Shown here piece by piece: positions 33,254-40,757 of a stretch of 64,000 bases of DNA. Below the pieces are notes generated by a model. It ran no database searches. It was not told the DNA's origin and saw only the letters and a list, made by a program, of their open reading frames with translations. Made by a program: the position numbers and the translations under genes. The stretch is taken from assembly GCF_002056795.1 (NCBI RefSeq), contig NZ_CP020104.1, positions 1,189,001 to 1,253,000 on the forward strand, in the 5' to 3' direction. Position 1 is the first letter of the stretch, and each line of letters opens with the position of its first letter. Source of the stretch: Spirosoma aerolatum (GTDB lineage: Bacteria; Bacteroidota; Bacteroidia; Cytophagales; Spirosomataceae).

Positions 33254-34645
33254 GTGAAAACCATAGTCTTCTTCCTACTGGCTCTGGCTGCTAGGGCTGA
33301 AGTTAGTTTACCGTCTATTCTGGGATCGAATATGGTATTGCAGCAACAGACAGATGTTGCCATCTGGGGTTGGGGCAGTCCACCGGAAAAAATTACCGTC
33401 ACGGCCAGTTGGGACAATCGACCCATAAGCGTAACCTGCGCCGACGATGCTACCTGGACAGTTCGATTGCGAACGCCAGCCGCTGGTGGGCCTCATACGA
33501 TTACCATTGCGGGGAGTTCGACCATCCAATTGACCAACATCCTGATTGGGGAGGTCTGGCTTTGTTCCGGGCAGTCGAATATGGGCCTGAGTGCGGCAGG
33601 GGGCGTTAAAGATGCGCAGGCTGAGTTGCCACAGGCGTTCAATCCAGCCATCCGTCTGTTTAAAATGACAAAACGCTCGGCTCCTGTAGCTCAGGACGAT
33701 GTAAAAGGGCGGTGGCAAATCTGCGATTCGGCTAGTCTGAAAGCCTTTAGTGCGGTCGGTTATTTTTTCGGTAAAAAGCTGCATGCAGGCCTGAATGTCC
33801 CGATTGGCCTGATTGATATGTCGTGGGGCGCTACAAAGATTGAATCTTGGATGCCCGAAGCATTGGCTACGCTTTACCCTGAGACGCGTCACTCGATTCA
33901 GATGATGCCCCAAAACCAATGGGCACCTGCCAAAGCCGGTTGGTTGTACAATGGCATGGTTGCCCCCATTACGTCGTTTGCTATTGCAGGAGTGATCTGG
34001 TATCAGGGTGAATCGAACCGGCACTATCCGCCAGCCTATTACCGGCTCATGCACCTGCTGGTCGAGGGTTGGCGAGGGCTTTGGCAGACTGATTTTCCGT
34101 TTTACTACGTACAACTGGCTCCGTATCGGTACGGAGGAAAATTTGAAACGCCACTACTTCGGGAAGCCCAGACCAACGCTATGGATATACCCAAAACGGG
34201 TATGGTTGTTACAACTGATTTAGCTGATAATCTGGATGATGTACATCCGATCTTTAAAAAAGAGGTTGGTAATCGGCTGGCAAGCTGGGCGTTAGCTGAG
34301 ACTTACAAACGACCGATAATCGCCTATAAGAGCCCTAAATATCGGTCGATGCAAATACGTGGTTCGGTAATTCGGCTCATGTTCGATCAAGTGCCAAACG
34401 GGTTCATAAGTACAGGGAATGAACTGACTGAATTTGGCATTGCGGGTATCGATCAGGTGTTTGTAAAAGCCAAGGCCCGGATCGCCGGCAATGAGATTGA
34501 GGTTTGGGCCGAGAGCGTCAAAACTCCCGTAGCTGTGCGGTTTGCTTTTCGCGACGCCCCCGAACCAAATCTGTTCAGCAGAGAAGGCTTACCCGTCATC
34601 CCGTTTCGCACCGATAATTGGGATTTGGGCCTGACTAAATTTTGA
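33254..34645 (+). CDS. Sialate O-acetylesterase-like SGNH hydrolase, module 3
   Basis: A 463-residue exported esterase (GTG start at 33254 directly before a signal peptide ending near ARA). The N-terminal part is a beta-domain (SLPSILGSNMVLQQQTDVAIWGWG). The SGNH core shows LCSGQSNM (nucleophile Ser in GQSN, about residue 105), the block IDMSWGATKIESWMP, VIWYQGESN and the catalytic Asp/His region DDVHP. Family members remove O-acetyl groups from sialic acids or from plant and bacterial glycans, and are common at the end of SusC/SusD loci. The gene is 240 bp downstream of the oxidoreductase and may have its own promoter. It ends 46 bases before a terminator. Confidence 0.9.
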   Translation: MKTIVFFLLALAARAEVSLPSILGSNMVLQQQTDVAIWGWGSPPEKITVTASWDNRPISVTCADDATWTVRLRTPAAGGPHTITIAGSSTIQLTNILIGEVWLCSGQSNMGLSAAGGVKDAQAELPQAFNPAIRLFKMTKRSAPVAQDDVKGRWQICDSASLKAFSAVGYFFGKKLHAGLNVPIGLIDMSWGATKIESWMPEALATLYPETRHSIQMMPQNQWAPAKAGWLYNGMVAPITSFAIAGVIWYQGESNRHYPPAYYRLMHLLVEGWRGLWQTDFPFYYVQLAPYRYGGKFETPLLREAQTNAMDIPKTGMVVTTDLADNLDDVHPIFKKEVGNRLASWALAETYKRPIIAYKSPKYRSMQIRGSVIRLMFDQVPNGFISTGNELTEFGIAGIDQVFVKAKARIAGNEIEVWAESVKTPVAVRFAFRDAPEPNLFSREGLPVIPFRTDNWDLGLTKF

Positions 34646-34690
34646 TTGGCCCAAGATGGCTTCGTCCAGACCAATCAGGAGGTTTCAGAA

Positions 34691-34746
34691 ATAGGTTGGT
34701 TTTGATAAATCCCCGGTGGCTATCTGCCGGGAGATTTATAGTTTTT
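34691..34746. terminator. Terminator after module 3, second copy of the CCCGGTGG/CTGCCGGG element
   Basis: ATAAATCCCCGG (34705-34716), a 10-base loop and CCGGGAGATTTAT (34727-34739) form a stem followed by AGTTTTT. The flanking ATAGGTTGGTTTT and the loop match the element at 24564-24616. It lies between convergent genes, so it can end both the esterase and symporter transcripts. Confidence 0.8.
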
Positions 34747-34767
34747 GGATTGCTGTAGAAAACGGTT

Positions 34768-36324
34768 TTAACGATTGGCGGATGGAATAAAATCCAGCTT
34801 CGATTCTTCGCCGAAAACAGTAGTCAGATGATCCGGTGTCGGTTTCCGTTGGCCCGTTAGCTGGCTCACCAGCACATAAGCTATGAACGAAGCCAGAAAT
34901 GCCGGGAAAACTTCATGAATATCGCCCAGACTTTCGTAACGGGTTCGAACGCCAAATCGCCAGAGAATGTTGACTACAATCCCTGCCAGCATGGAAGCAA
35001 TCGCACCAAAGTCCGTTCCCCAACGGAAATATAACCCACCAAAAATAGTTGGGAAGAAACTGGCTACGTAAACCGAACCGGCAAAGGCCGACAGTTCAAC
35101 GACATCGGCAGGAGGGAAAATGGTGAAATAGTAGACAATGATGCAGTACAGCAGCATAACCACTTTGGTGCGGGGAATAATTTTGTCTACGGGCATCGGC
35201 TTCCAGACATTCCAGATGTCTTTCACAAGGGTTGTACCCACCACCAGCGTGACCGAGGCCAGTGCCGCCATACCAGCCGCAAACAATCCCATCAGGCAAA
35301 TACCACTAATCAATGGATTGTTGAATTTCTTGAGCATAAAGCCCACCACTTCGTCGGTGTTGTTGATGAGTTTAGCGGCTTCGTCGCTGGTGACCATGCC
35401 GTGTACCAATGCGCCCAGGCCCATAACGCAAACGAGTGAGACACCCATGAAAATAGGCGTCCAGGTCATGGCAAACTTCATACCTGCCTTGTCTTTCACG
35501 GTATAAAACCGGATGAGTAATTTGGGTTCGGAGATCTGTTTCATACCAATCGAAAGCCCAATTCCGACGATATACGTAAATGAAGTTAGTTGTCCAAACG
35601 TCACCAGCCCATTGCCAATAGGGGCTCCTTTTTTTGATACATGATCGACAAACGCAATTTTAGCCATCAACGCATCATACCCTCCTGCGTAGATGAAGGG
35701 CAAGGCGAGCATGATGATTGCTACAATGAACATCAGAATACCCTGAACGGCATCGGTCCACATAATGCCGTACATCCCGCCCGCAATGGTATAAAAACAG
35801 GTGAAGAACAGCATAAAGGCCGCGCCGTACGCATAGGGAATATCGAGCAGCGACTGGAGCAGATGAGCACACCCTTTGGCAATACCCGTCATGTACCAGA
35901 CAGTGGCAAACAGAATAATCACGGCCGACAGCACCCGGATACTTCGGGAAAGCTGACTTTGGTAGCGCAACTGAAAATAGTCGGGCACGGTAAACGACTT
36001 GAGCCGGATGCTCTGATTCCGCATTCGGGGACCTAAAATCTGCCACGAAATAATGCAGAACACCGCCCAGAAAACGCCCACCCAGGTCCAGGAAAGGCCG
36101 TATCGGAACGATTCTCCCGCCTGACCGATGTAGGTATTCGTACTGACAAAGGTTGAAAAGAAGGCCAGCGATACCACCCAGCCGGGTATCCTACGATTGG
36201 CTACGTAGTATTCGCCCACGGTTTTGCTGGCCTGCCGTTGCAGATACCAGCCAAACGTAATCAGTGAAATCAGGTAAACTACCATGCAAAGCAGCACCGT
36301 AGCATGTTCGGAGAAGTAGGTCAT
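34768..36324 (-). CDS. SSS-family sodium/solute symporter
   Basis: A 518-residue inner-membrane symporter with about 13 hydrophobic segments. Family landmarks are GEYYVANRRIPGWVVSLAFFSTFVSTNTYIG (shown only in part as GWVVSLAFFSTFVSTNTY), FTVPDYFQLRYQ, GGMYGIMWTDAVQG with the conserved Asp/Gln pair, and VLVSQLTG near the end. It is the third gene of a minus-strand operon after an acyl-CoA ligase and a 40-residue membrane protein. The context points to uptake of a carboxylate that the ligase then activates, possibly malonate, but the substrate cannot be read from the sequence. Confidence 0.9.
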   Translation of the reverse strand: MTYFSEHATVLLCMVVYLISLITFGWYLQRQASKTVGEYYVANRRIPGWVVSLAFFSTFVSTNTYIGQAGESFRYGLSWTWVGVFWAVFCIISWQILGPRMRNQSIRLKSFTVPDYFQLRYQSQLSRSIRVLSAVIILFATVWYMTGIAKGCAHLLQSLLDIPYAYGAAFMLFFTCFYTIAGGMYGIMWTDAVQGILMFIVAIIMLALPFIYAGGYDALMAKIAFVDHVSKKGAPIGNGLVTFGQLTSFTYIVGIGLSIGMKQISEPKLLIRFYTVKDKAGMKFAMTWTPIFMGVSLVCVMGLGALVHGMVTSDEAAKLINNTDEVVGFMLKKFNNPLISGICLMGLFAAGMAALASVTLVVGTTLVKDIWNVWKPMPVDKIIPRTKVVMLLYCIIVYYFTIFPPADVVELSAFAGSVYVASFFPTIFGGLYFRWGTDFGAIASMLAGIVVNILWRFGVRTRYESLGDIHEVFPAFLASFIAYVLVSQLTGQRKPTPDHLTTVFGEESKLDFIPSANR

Positions 36325-36328
36325 AGGG

Positions 36329-36412
36329 CAATGAATAATGTAAAATGGATAATGGATAATCTGATGCCATCCAGCAGGAGGTATTCATTATCAATTACTC
36401 ATTATCCATTTT
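36329..36412. repeat. Heptamer inverted repeat (AATGNAN type) before the symporter gene
   Basis: Left arm about 36329-36360 (CAATGAA, TAATGTA, AAATGGA, TAATGGA units), right arm about 36383-36412 with the inverted units. It uses the same heptamer vocabulary as 31455-31537. It overlaps the last codons of the 40-residue gene, so its KMDNE C-terminus is encoded by repeat DNA. Confidence 0.75.
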
Positions 36413-36517
36413 CTTATCGTCGTTACGGATGTCGATGTTCATAAATTGAACTGCAATGGCGTTGAGAATCATGATCACGATAATAAACCAGTACGGAAAC
36501 GCAGTCAGAAAGTCCAT
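36395..36517 (-). CDS. 40-residue single-pass membrane protein, probable symporter accessory subunit
   Basis: ATG at 36515-36517 opens a 40-codon frame that starts three bases after the stop of the ligase gene and ends at 36395, 70 bp before the symporter start. The product has one strongly hydrophobic helix (FPYWFIIVIMILNAIAVQFM, residues 7-26) and a short charged tail (NIDIRNDDKK). Small one-helix proteins next to SSS or related symporters are known as accessory subunits in several families, and this position fits. Homology was not testable here. Tight spacing on both sides supports it as a real gene. Confidence 0.65.
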   Translation of the reverse strand: MDFLTAFPYWFIIVIMILNAIAVQFMNIDIRNDDKKMDNE

Positions 36518-36520
36518 TGG

Positions 36521-37996
36521 TCAGAAAATTTGTTTTAAGTCGTTCTTCGTCACTTTTCCCATGGCATTACGGGGTAGTTCGGTCACAATCCGATAATGGC
36601 GCGGTACTTTGTAACCAGGCATCTGGGTGCGCATCCACTGGTTCAGGGCGGTTATGTCAATCGGTTCTTTGGTAACCAGCACCGCGCCCACAATTTCGCC
36701 CCATTCTTCGTCGGGCAGTCCGATAACACCGCAATCGCCGATGGCTGGGTGCGTTCGTAATACCTCTTCGATTTCAAGCGCCGACAGCTTGTAGCCACCC
36801 GACTTGATAATATCGACCGAACTGCGTCCCAGAATTTTATAACTCCCTTCGTCAACTACTGCCACATCGCCCGTACGGAACCAGCCGTCTAGGGTAAATG
36901 CATCCTGGGTAGCCTGTGGTCGCTGCCAATACTCACGGAACACCGTTGGCCCTTTCACCTGAATTTCGCCGGGCTGCCCATCCGCAACCGGGTTGTTTTC
37001 GTCGTCCACTAATCGAACGCCAACGCCCGGTAGCGGCTGACCAATATGCCCTGGCACCCGTTGCCCTCGGTATGGATTGCTGATCGCCATACCAATTTCG
37101 GTCATACCATAGCGTTCGAGCAACACATGACCACTGACCCGTTCCCACTTCTCCATGACCGTCACAGGCAAGGCCGCGGATCCCGAAACCATCAGCCGGA
37201 ACGAGCACATCCTAGTTGTCAGGGCCTGCTGTTCGTCGCTCGGGAGCGTTTCCCAATAGGCAATCAGTTTGAAATAAATGGTGGGCACAGCCATAAATAG
37301 GTTAATGGCGCCCTGCTGAAAGGCGTTGAAAACGGCTGTGGGCGAAAATTCCGGCAGAAACTCACAACAGGCGCCCGACCAGAGCGCACAACCGATTACG
37401 TTGATAATGCCGTGCACATGATGCAGCGGCAATACGCAAAGAATATGATCGGTCGGCTGCCATTCCCAGGCTTCCACGAGGGTTGTCATCTGTGCTTCCA
37501 GATTGGCGTGTGTGCTTACCACACCTTTAGGCAGATTCGTCGTGCCACTGGTATACAGAATCATCGCACCCCGCGCTGGGTCAATGTCGGGCAGTTCAAC
37601 AGACGGGTAACTTTCTGGCTGAGTTAACTCGATAAAACGCAGATTTTTAGCGTCGACAAGCGGTTGGAGAACAGACGTGTATCGGGCAGAGGCTACTATG
37701 ATGCTGGCTGTTGTATCGTCGATCACATATTGCAGGGATGCTGGCGGATACGTAATGCAGAGCGGCACCGCAATACCCCCGGCACGCCAGATGCCCCATT
37801 GCACCCGTACATAGTCGTACCCCGGCTCGACCATGAAGGCTACGCGTGCTTCGGCAAGATCGCTCTGACCGTTGAGCAGTTTCTGGCTAAACACTGCCGA
37901 ATCCTCAAGTAATTGTTGGTACGTATAGCTTTGACCGTTAGACTGAATGGCCGTATTGTATAAATGGCGATGAGCTTGCTGAATAAGATGAATCAT
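36521..37996 (-). CDS. Acyl-CoA synthetase of the malonyl-CoA synthetase (MatB/ACSF3) type
   Basis: A 491-residue AMP-forming ligase. The P-loop-like motif ILYTSGTTNLPKGVVSTH is at about residue 148, followed by LPLHHVHGIINVIGCALWSG and FLPEFSPTAVFNAF. These segments closely recall malonyl-CoA synthetases of the MatB/ACSF3 group. The RYGMTEIGMAISNPYRGQRVPG block, GWFRTGDVA and the C-terminal catalytic Lys in NAMGKVTKNDLK are present. It would convert malonate, or a similar short acid, ATP and CoA to the acyl-CoA in the cytoplasm. The ATG at 37996 is chosen; an upstream TTG is unlikely. It is the first gene of the operon with the small membrane protein and the symporter. TACTTTG at about 38003-38009 (minus) resembles a -7 element close to the ATG. 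Confidence 0.85.
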   Translation of the reverse strand: MIHLIQQAHRHLYNTAIQSNGQSYTYQQLLEDSAVFSQKLLNGQSDLAEARVAFMVEPGYDYVRVQWGIWRAGGIAVPLCITYPPASLQYVIDDTTASIIVASARYTSVLQPLVDAKNLRFIELTQPESYPSVELPDIDPARGAMILYTSGTTNLPKGVVSTHANLEAQMTTLVEAWEWQPTDHILCVLPLHHVHGIINVIGCALWSGACCEFLPEFSPTAVFNAFQQGAINLFMAVPTIYFKLIAYWETLPSDEQQALTTRMCSFRLMVSGSAALPVTVMEKWERVSGHVLLERYGMTEIGMAISNPYRGQRVPGHIGQPLPGVGVRLVDDENNPVADGQPGEIQVKGPTVFREYWQRPQATQDAFTLDGWFRTGDVAVVDEGSYKILGRSSVDIIKSGGYKLSALEIEEVLRTHPAIGDCGVIGLPDEEWGEIVGAVLVTKEPIDITALNQWMRTQMPGYKVPRHYRIVTELPRNAMGKVTKNDLKQIF

Positions 37997-38119
37997 AGAC
38001 CCCAAAGTAGCAATTAGCAGCTTGTTACCCTATTAACTAGTGTTGGTTTACCAAATGTATTGGCGATATGCGTACTGAATCGTAAGTTACCCAAAAATGT
38101 CTATACTACTTTCTTCAGC

Positions 38120-38833
38120 ATGAAAGCTCTTCAGCGATTGAGTCTGATTGGTTTGGTACTGATCGCTACCGTCATCCAAGCTTACGCGACCTGGTCGATC
38201 ATACTTATTGATCCCCAAACCAAAGCCATTGGGATAGCGGGGGCTTCCTGTACGTACAGCGTCTATGGTATCGGGTCAATCGTACCGGGGAAAGGGGCCG
38301 TTGTTGTGCAGGCCATGAGTAGTGGAGCAGCCCGTACTCAGGGGCGAAGGATGATTATGGTTGATGCCCCACCCGAACAAATTTTGGAAGCGATGAAAGA
38401 CCCGGAGTTCGACCCTGAAGTACAGCAGTACGCCATCGTCTGCATCAAGTATCCAGACAGGGTGATGACCTATACCGGCAGCGAAACAACAGCTTTTAAA
38501 GGAGCTTTAACGGCAAAAGGGCTATCAGTACAGGGAAATACATTATCCAGTGCAGCGCTGTTGCGGGCTGTTCTGGATGCTGCGTTACAGGCACAGCAAG
38601 AGGAGCTGCCTCTGGAAGAGATACTCATGCGGGCACTGGAAGCGGGTGCGAAACGGGGTGGCGATAAGCGGTGTGGTGAACGAACGGCATCCAGTGCATT
38701 TCTGACCATTGCACGGCCAGACGATTCACCGCAGAGGCCATACTTGAATTTGATTGTGTATGGCATCAATAATAAAATAAACGCAGTAGAGGCTTTGCGG
38801 AAAAAATTAAATGACTGGAAACGTAAAAAATAA
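38120..38833 (+). CDS. DUF1028 family protein (Ntn-hydrolase-like)
   Basis: A 237-residue exported protein of the DUF1028 family, which adopts an Ntn-hydrolase-like fold and is of uncertain activity. The start at 38120 gives a signal peptide ending near AYA; the mature protein then begins TWSIILIDPQTKAIGIAGASC. Typical segments are GIGSIVPGKGAVVVQAMSS, KGLSVQGNTLSS and the acidic-rich C-terminal GERTASSAFLTIARPDD. It converges with the DUF1080 gene across a hairpin (38863-38935). Confidence 0.85.
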   Translation: MKALQRLSLIGLVLIATVIQAYATWSIILIDPQTKAIGIAGASCTYSVYGIGSIVPGKGAVVVQAMSSGAARTQGRRMIMVDAPPEQILEAMKDPEFDPEVQQYAIVCIKYPDRVMTYTGSETTAFKGALTAKGLSVQGNTLSSAALLRAVLDAALQAQQEELPLEEILMRALEAGAKRGGDKRCGERTASSAFLTIARPDDSPQRPYLNLIVYGINNKINAVEALRKKLNDWKRKK

Positions 38834-38862
38834 ACCAGCCTCTTCGGTATTCGTAGTCAGTT

Positions 38863-38935
38863 GCCTTTAGCGTCAGGGATTGTCATTATTGGAATGTATT
38901 CTAATGACTACGAATGACAATCCCGACGCAAAGGC
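38863..38935. terminator. Bidirectional terminator-like inverted repeat
   Basis: Arms 38863-38887 and 38913-38935 pair over about 23 positions with two small interruptions (GCCTTT, GCGTC, GGGATTGTCATT). The structure sits between convergent genes that end at 38833 and 38946. A second partial pairing (ATTCGTAGTCA near 38849 with TGACTACGAAT near 38905) allows an alternative fold. Confidence 0.7.
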
Positions 38936-38945
38936 GAATAACTAT

Positions 38946-39626
38946 TTACAATTCCCGAATCTGTATATTGCGGTACCAGACACGCTCTTTGGGGCTGTGG
39001 TTCTGGAGGGCGATTTTGCCTTTTGCATGGGGCGTTGCGTAGGGCCAGTTGGCAAACTTACTTTTGGCAACCAGGGCTTTCCAGTTGTCGGAGCCGTATT
39101 CGTAATCGACCATTTTTTTGCCGTTCAGAAAGTGCTCTACATGGTTTTTGTTAACCACGATGCGGCCTTTGTTCCATTCGCCCGGTGCTTTGGCAGCATT
39201 CATGTCGGCTGGGGGAATCATGTCGTAGTTGGCGCCGGTTAACTGCGTATCTTTCAACTTATAGGGCTTTCCGTCACCATCCAGATAGCCTTTGTCGTCA
39301 ATCACCTGATACTCTGGTCCCGACATGTAGGTTGACTTAATATCCGGGCTGTCGATGATTTTGTACACAACACCGCTGTTGCTGCCTTTGGGGATTTTGA
39401 ATTCAAACTCCAGCTCAAAGTTTTCGTATTCCTTATCTGTAACGAGATCACCGCCCGTACCGTCGGGCGTCATGGCTCCATCTTCGACATACCAGCCTAC
39501 AACCCCATCTTTATGGTAGCTGTGCCAGCCTTTTATCGTTTTTCCATCAAATAACGAGGTCCATTTTGGGGGAAATGTGAAGGATAATGGACAAAAGAGT
39601 ACGCTCAGAATCAGTAATCGTTTCAT
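38946..39626 (-). CDS. DUF1080 (3-keto-disaccharide hydrolase-like) secreted protein
   Basis: A 226-residue exported protein with signal peptide (1-18) and the DUF1080 landmarks: SLFDGKTIKGWHSY, VEDGAMTPDGTGGDLVTDKEY in outline, NFELEFEFKIPKGSNSGV, GPEYQVIDDKGY, GEWNKGRIVVNKNHVEHFLNG in outline and IALQNHSPKERVWYRNI. It is a paralog of the module 2 protein at 21457 but closer to the standard family pattern, with the complete SNSGV and EYQVIDD segments. It stands alone, with no SusC/SusD next to it. Confidence 0.9.
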   Translation of the reverse strand: MKRLLILSVLFCPLSFTFPPKWTSLFDGKTIKGWHSYHKDGVVGWYVEDGAMTPDGTGGDLVTDKEYENFELEFEFKIPKGSNSGVVYKIIDSPDIKSTYMSGPEYQVIDDKGYLDGDGKPYKLKDTQLTGANYDMIPPADMNAAKAPGEWNKGRIVVNKNHVEHFLNGKKMVDYEYGSDNWKALVAKSKFANWPYATPHAKGKIALQNHSPKERVWYRNIQIREL

Positions 39627-39694
39627 GGAGTTTAGAATTTTTGAGATAAAGGTAACTGGAACGGTGGATTTTAACTACACGTTCGCACATCGTC

Positions 39695-39702
39695 TATCTT
39701 TG
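39695..39702 (+). promoter_or_regulatory. TATCTTTG -7 promoter element abutting the Rpn gene
   Basis: TATCTTTG fits the Bacteroidota TAnnTTTG element exactly and lies only four bases before the ATG at 39707. Transcription would start at or next to the start codon, giving a leaderless or nearly leaderless mRNA. Confidence 0.5.
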
Positions 39703-39706
39703 CCAG

Positions 39707-40672
39707 ATGCGTAGAAAGAACGACATTTTATTGAAAAGCGCTTTTGAGGAAGCTTTTCCTGATTTATTACGATTTTTCTTTCCAGAGGCTGACGAGTTAT
39801 TCGATATGAACCGAGGTTTTGAGTTTATGGACAAAGAATTGAGCGAACTCTTTCCTGAACTGGAAAAGCAGGGTGGTTCCCGGTTTGTCGATATGCTGGT
39901 CAAAGCCTGGTTGCTGGACGGTACTGAAGAATGGATTTTGGTACACCTGGAGATTCAGGGTGACGACACGCGCGGATTTGCCCATCGGATGTTGCAATAC
40001 TGGTACCGTATTTATGATCGATATGAAGTGGATATTGTTGCCCTGGCAGTGTTTACAGGTGGTAAAAATCAACCCCGACCGGATCAGTACCACAAACGGT
40101 TTTTAGGAACTGAGATCACGTACAAATACAACGCCTATCATATTCTCGATCATTCGGAGAGTGAGTTGCTGGCAATGGCTAATCCGTTTGCGCTCATCGT
40201 TCTGGCGGCCCAGAAAGCCTTGTTGTTAGGCAAAATTCCTGAAAAAGAACTGGGTGAACAACGACTGACCATTGCCAAAGCGTTGATTCAAAGCCAACGG
40301 TACGACAGCGAACAAATTCGACGTTTTCTGTTCTTTTTAAAGACATTCGTCTACATTGGAGATCCAGACATAAATCGTAACTTTGATAAGGAGATTGAAC
40401 TGTTAACCGGGAGTCAGAGAGCTATGGGTATCATCGAGACAATCAAAATGCTAGCCAGAGAAGAAGGCTTGGAAGAAGGATATGAGGAAGGCCTTGAGAA
40501 AGGTCTTGAGAAAGGTCTTGAGAAAGGTCTTGAGAAAGGCGTCGAACAAAAAAGCCTTGAAGTAGTCCTTAAACTGCTGCTTGCTGAGAAATTTACAGAT
40601 GCTGAGATTGCTAACTTCGCTAGTGTCTCGGACGAGTTTGTGCGAAAGGTGAAGAGCGAACTGAAAAAATAA
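39707..40672 (+). CDS. Rpn-family (PD-(D/E)XK) recombination-promoting nuclease
   Basis: A 321-residue cytoplasmic protein of the Rpn/transposase-31 family, nucleases that cut DNA and promote RecA-independent recombination in characterised members. The N-terminus DILLKSAFEEAFPDLLRFFF, the core EEWILVHLEIQGDD with the E-x-Q catalytic pattern (about residue 80), HRMLQYWYRIYDRY and the middle LIVLAAQKALLLGK-like segment are typical. The C-terminus (about 255-285) contains four LEKG units (EEGYEEGLEKGLEKG and so on) coded by an exact 12-bp repeat. It is a single-copy gene, not part of an insertion sequence here. Confidence 0.88.
   Translation: MRRKNDILLKSAFEEAFPDLLRFFFPEADELFDMNRGFEFMDKELSELFPELEKQGGSRFVDMLVKAWLLDGTEEWILVHLEIQGDDTRGFAHRMLQYWYRIYDRYEVDIVALAVFTGGKNQPRPDQYHKRFLGTEITYKYNAYHILDHSESELLAMANPFALIVLAAQKALLLGKIPEKELGEQRLTIAKALIQSQRYDSEQIRRFLFFLKTFVYIGDPDINRNFDKEIELLTGSQRAMGIIETIKMLAREEGLEEGYEEGLEKGLEKGLEKGLEKGVEQKSLEVVLKLLLAEKFTDAEIANFASVSDEFVRKVKSELKK
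40490..40537 (+). repeat. Four 12-bp tandem repeats inside the Rpn gene
   Basis: The unit GGTCTTGAGAAA occurs three times in a row (40502-40537), preceded by one GGCCTTGAGAAA. It encodes Gly-Leu-Glu-Lys repeats. Near-identity at DNA level means recent expansion and likely copy-number variation between strains. Confidence 0.9.
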
Positions 40673-40686
40673 TCCGAGTCATTTAT

Positions 40687-40742
40687 AAATCTGAAAGCGC
40701 CCAAAACAGAGAATGACTCCTGTTGTGGGCGCTTTCAGATTT
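40687..40742. terminator. Bidirectional terminator hairpin
   Basis: Arms of 23 bases (40687-40709 and 40720-40742) pair with one mismatch around a 10-base loop, containing AAAGCGCCCA and TGGGCGCTTT. It lies between the convergent Rpn gene (ends 40672) and the gene ending at 40758, with A and T runs on the outer sides. Confidence 0.85.
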
Positions 40743-40757
40743 TGGAGGGTTGGCGTG

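Noticed and set aside
39707..40672. Rpn gene as part of an insertion sequence
   Set aside because: No terminal inverted repeats or target duplication are visible around it; the hairpin downstream is a terminator between convergent genes.
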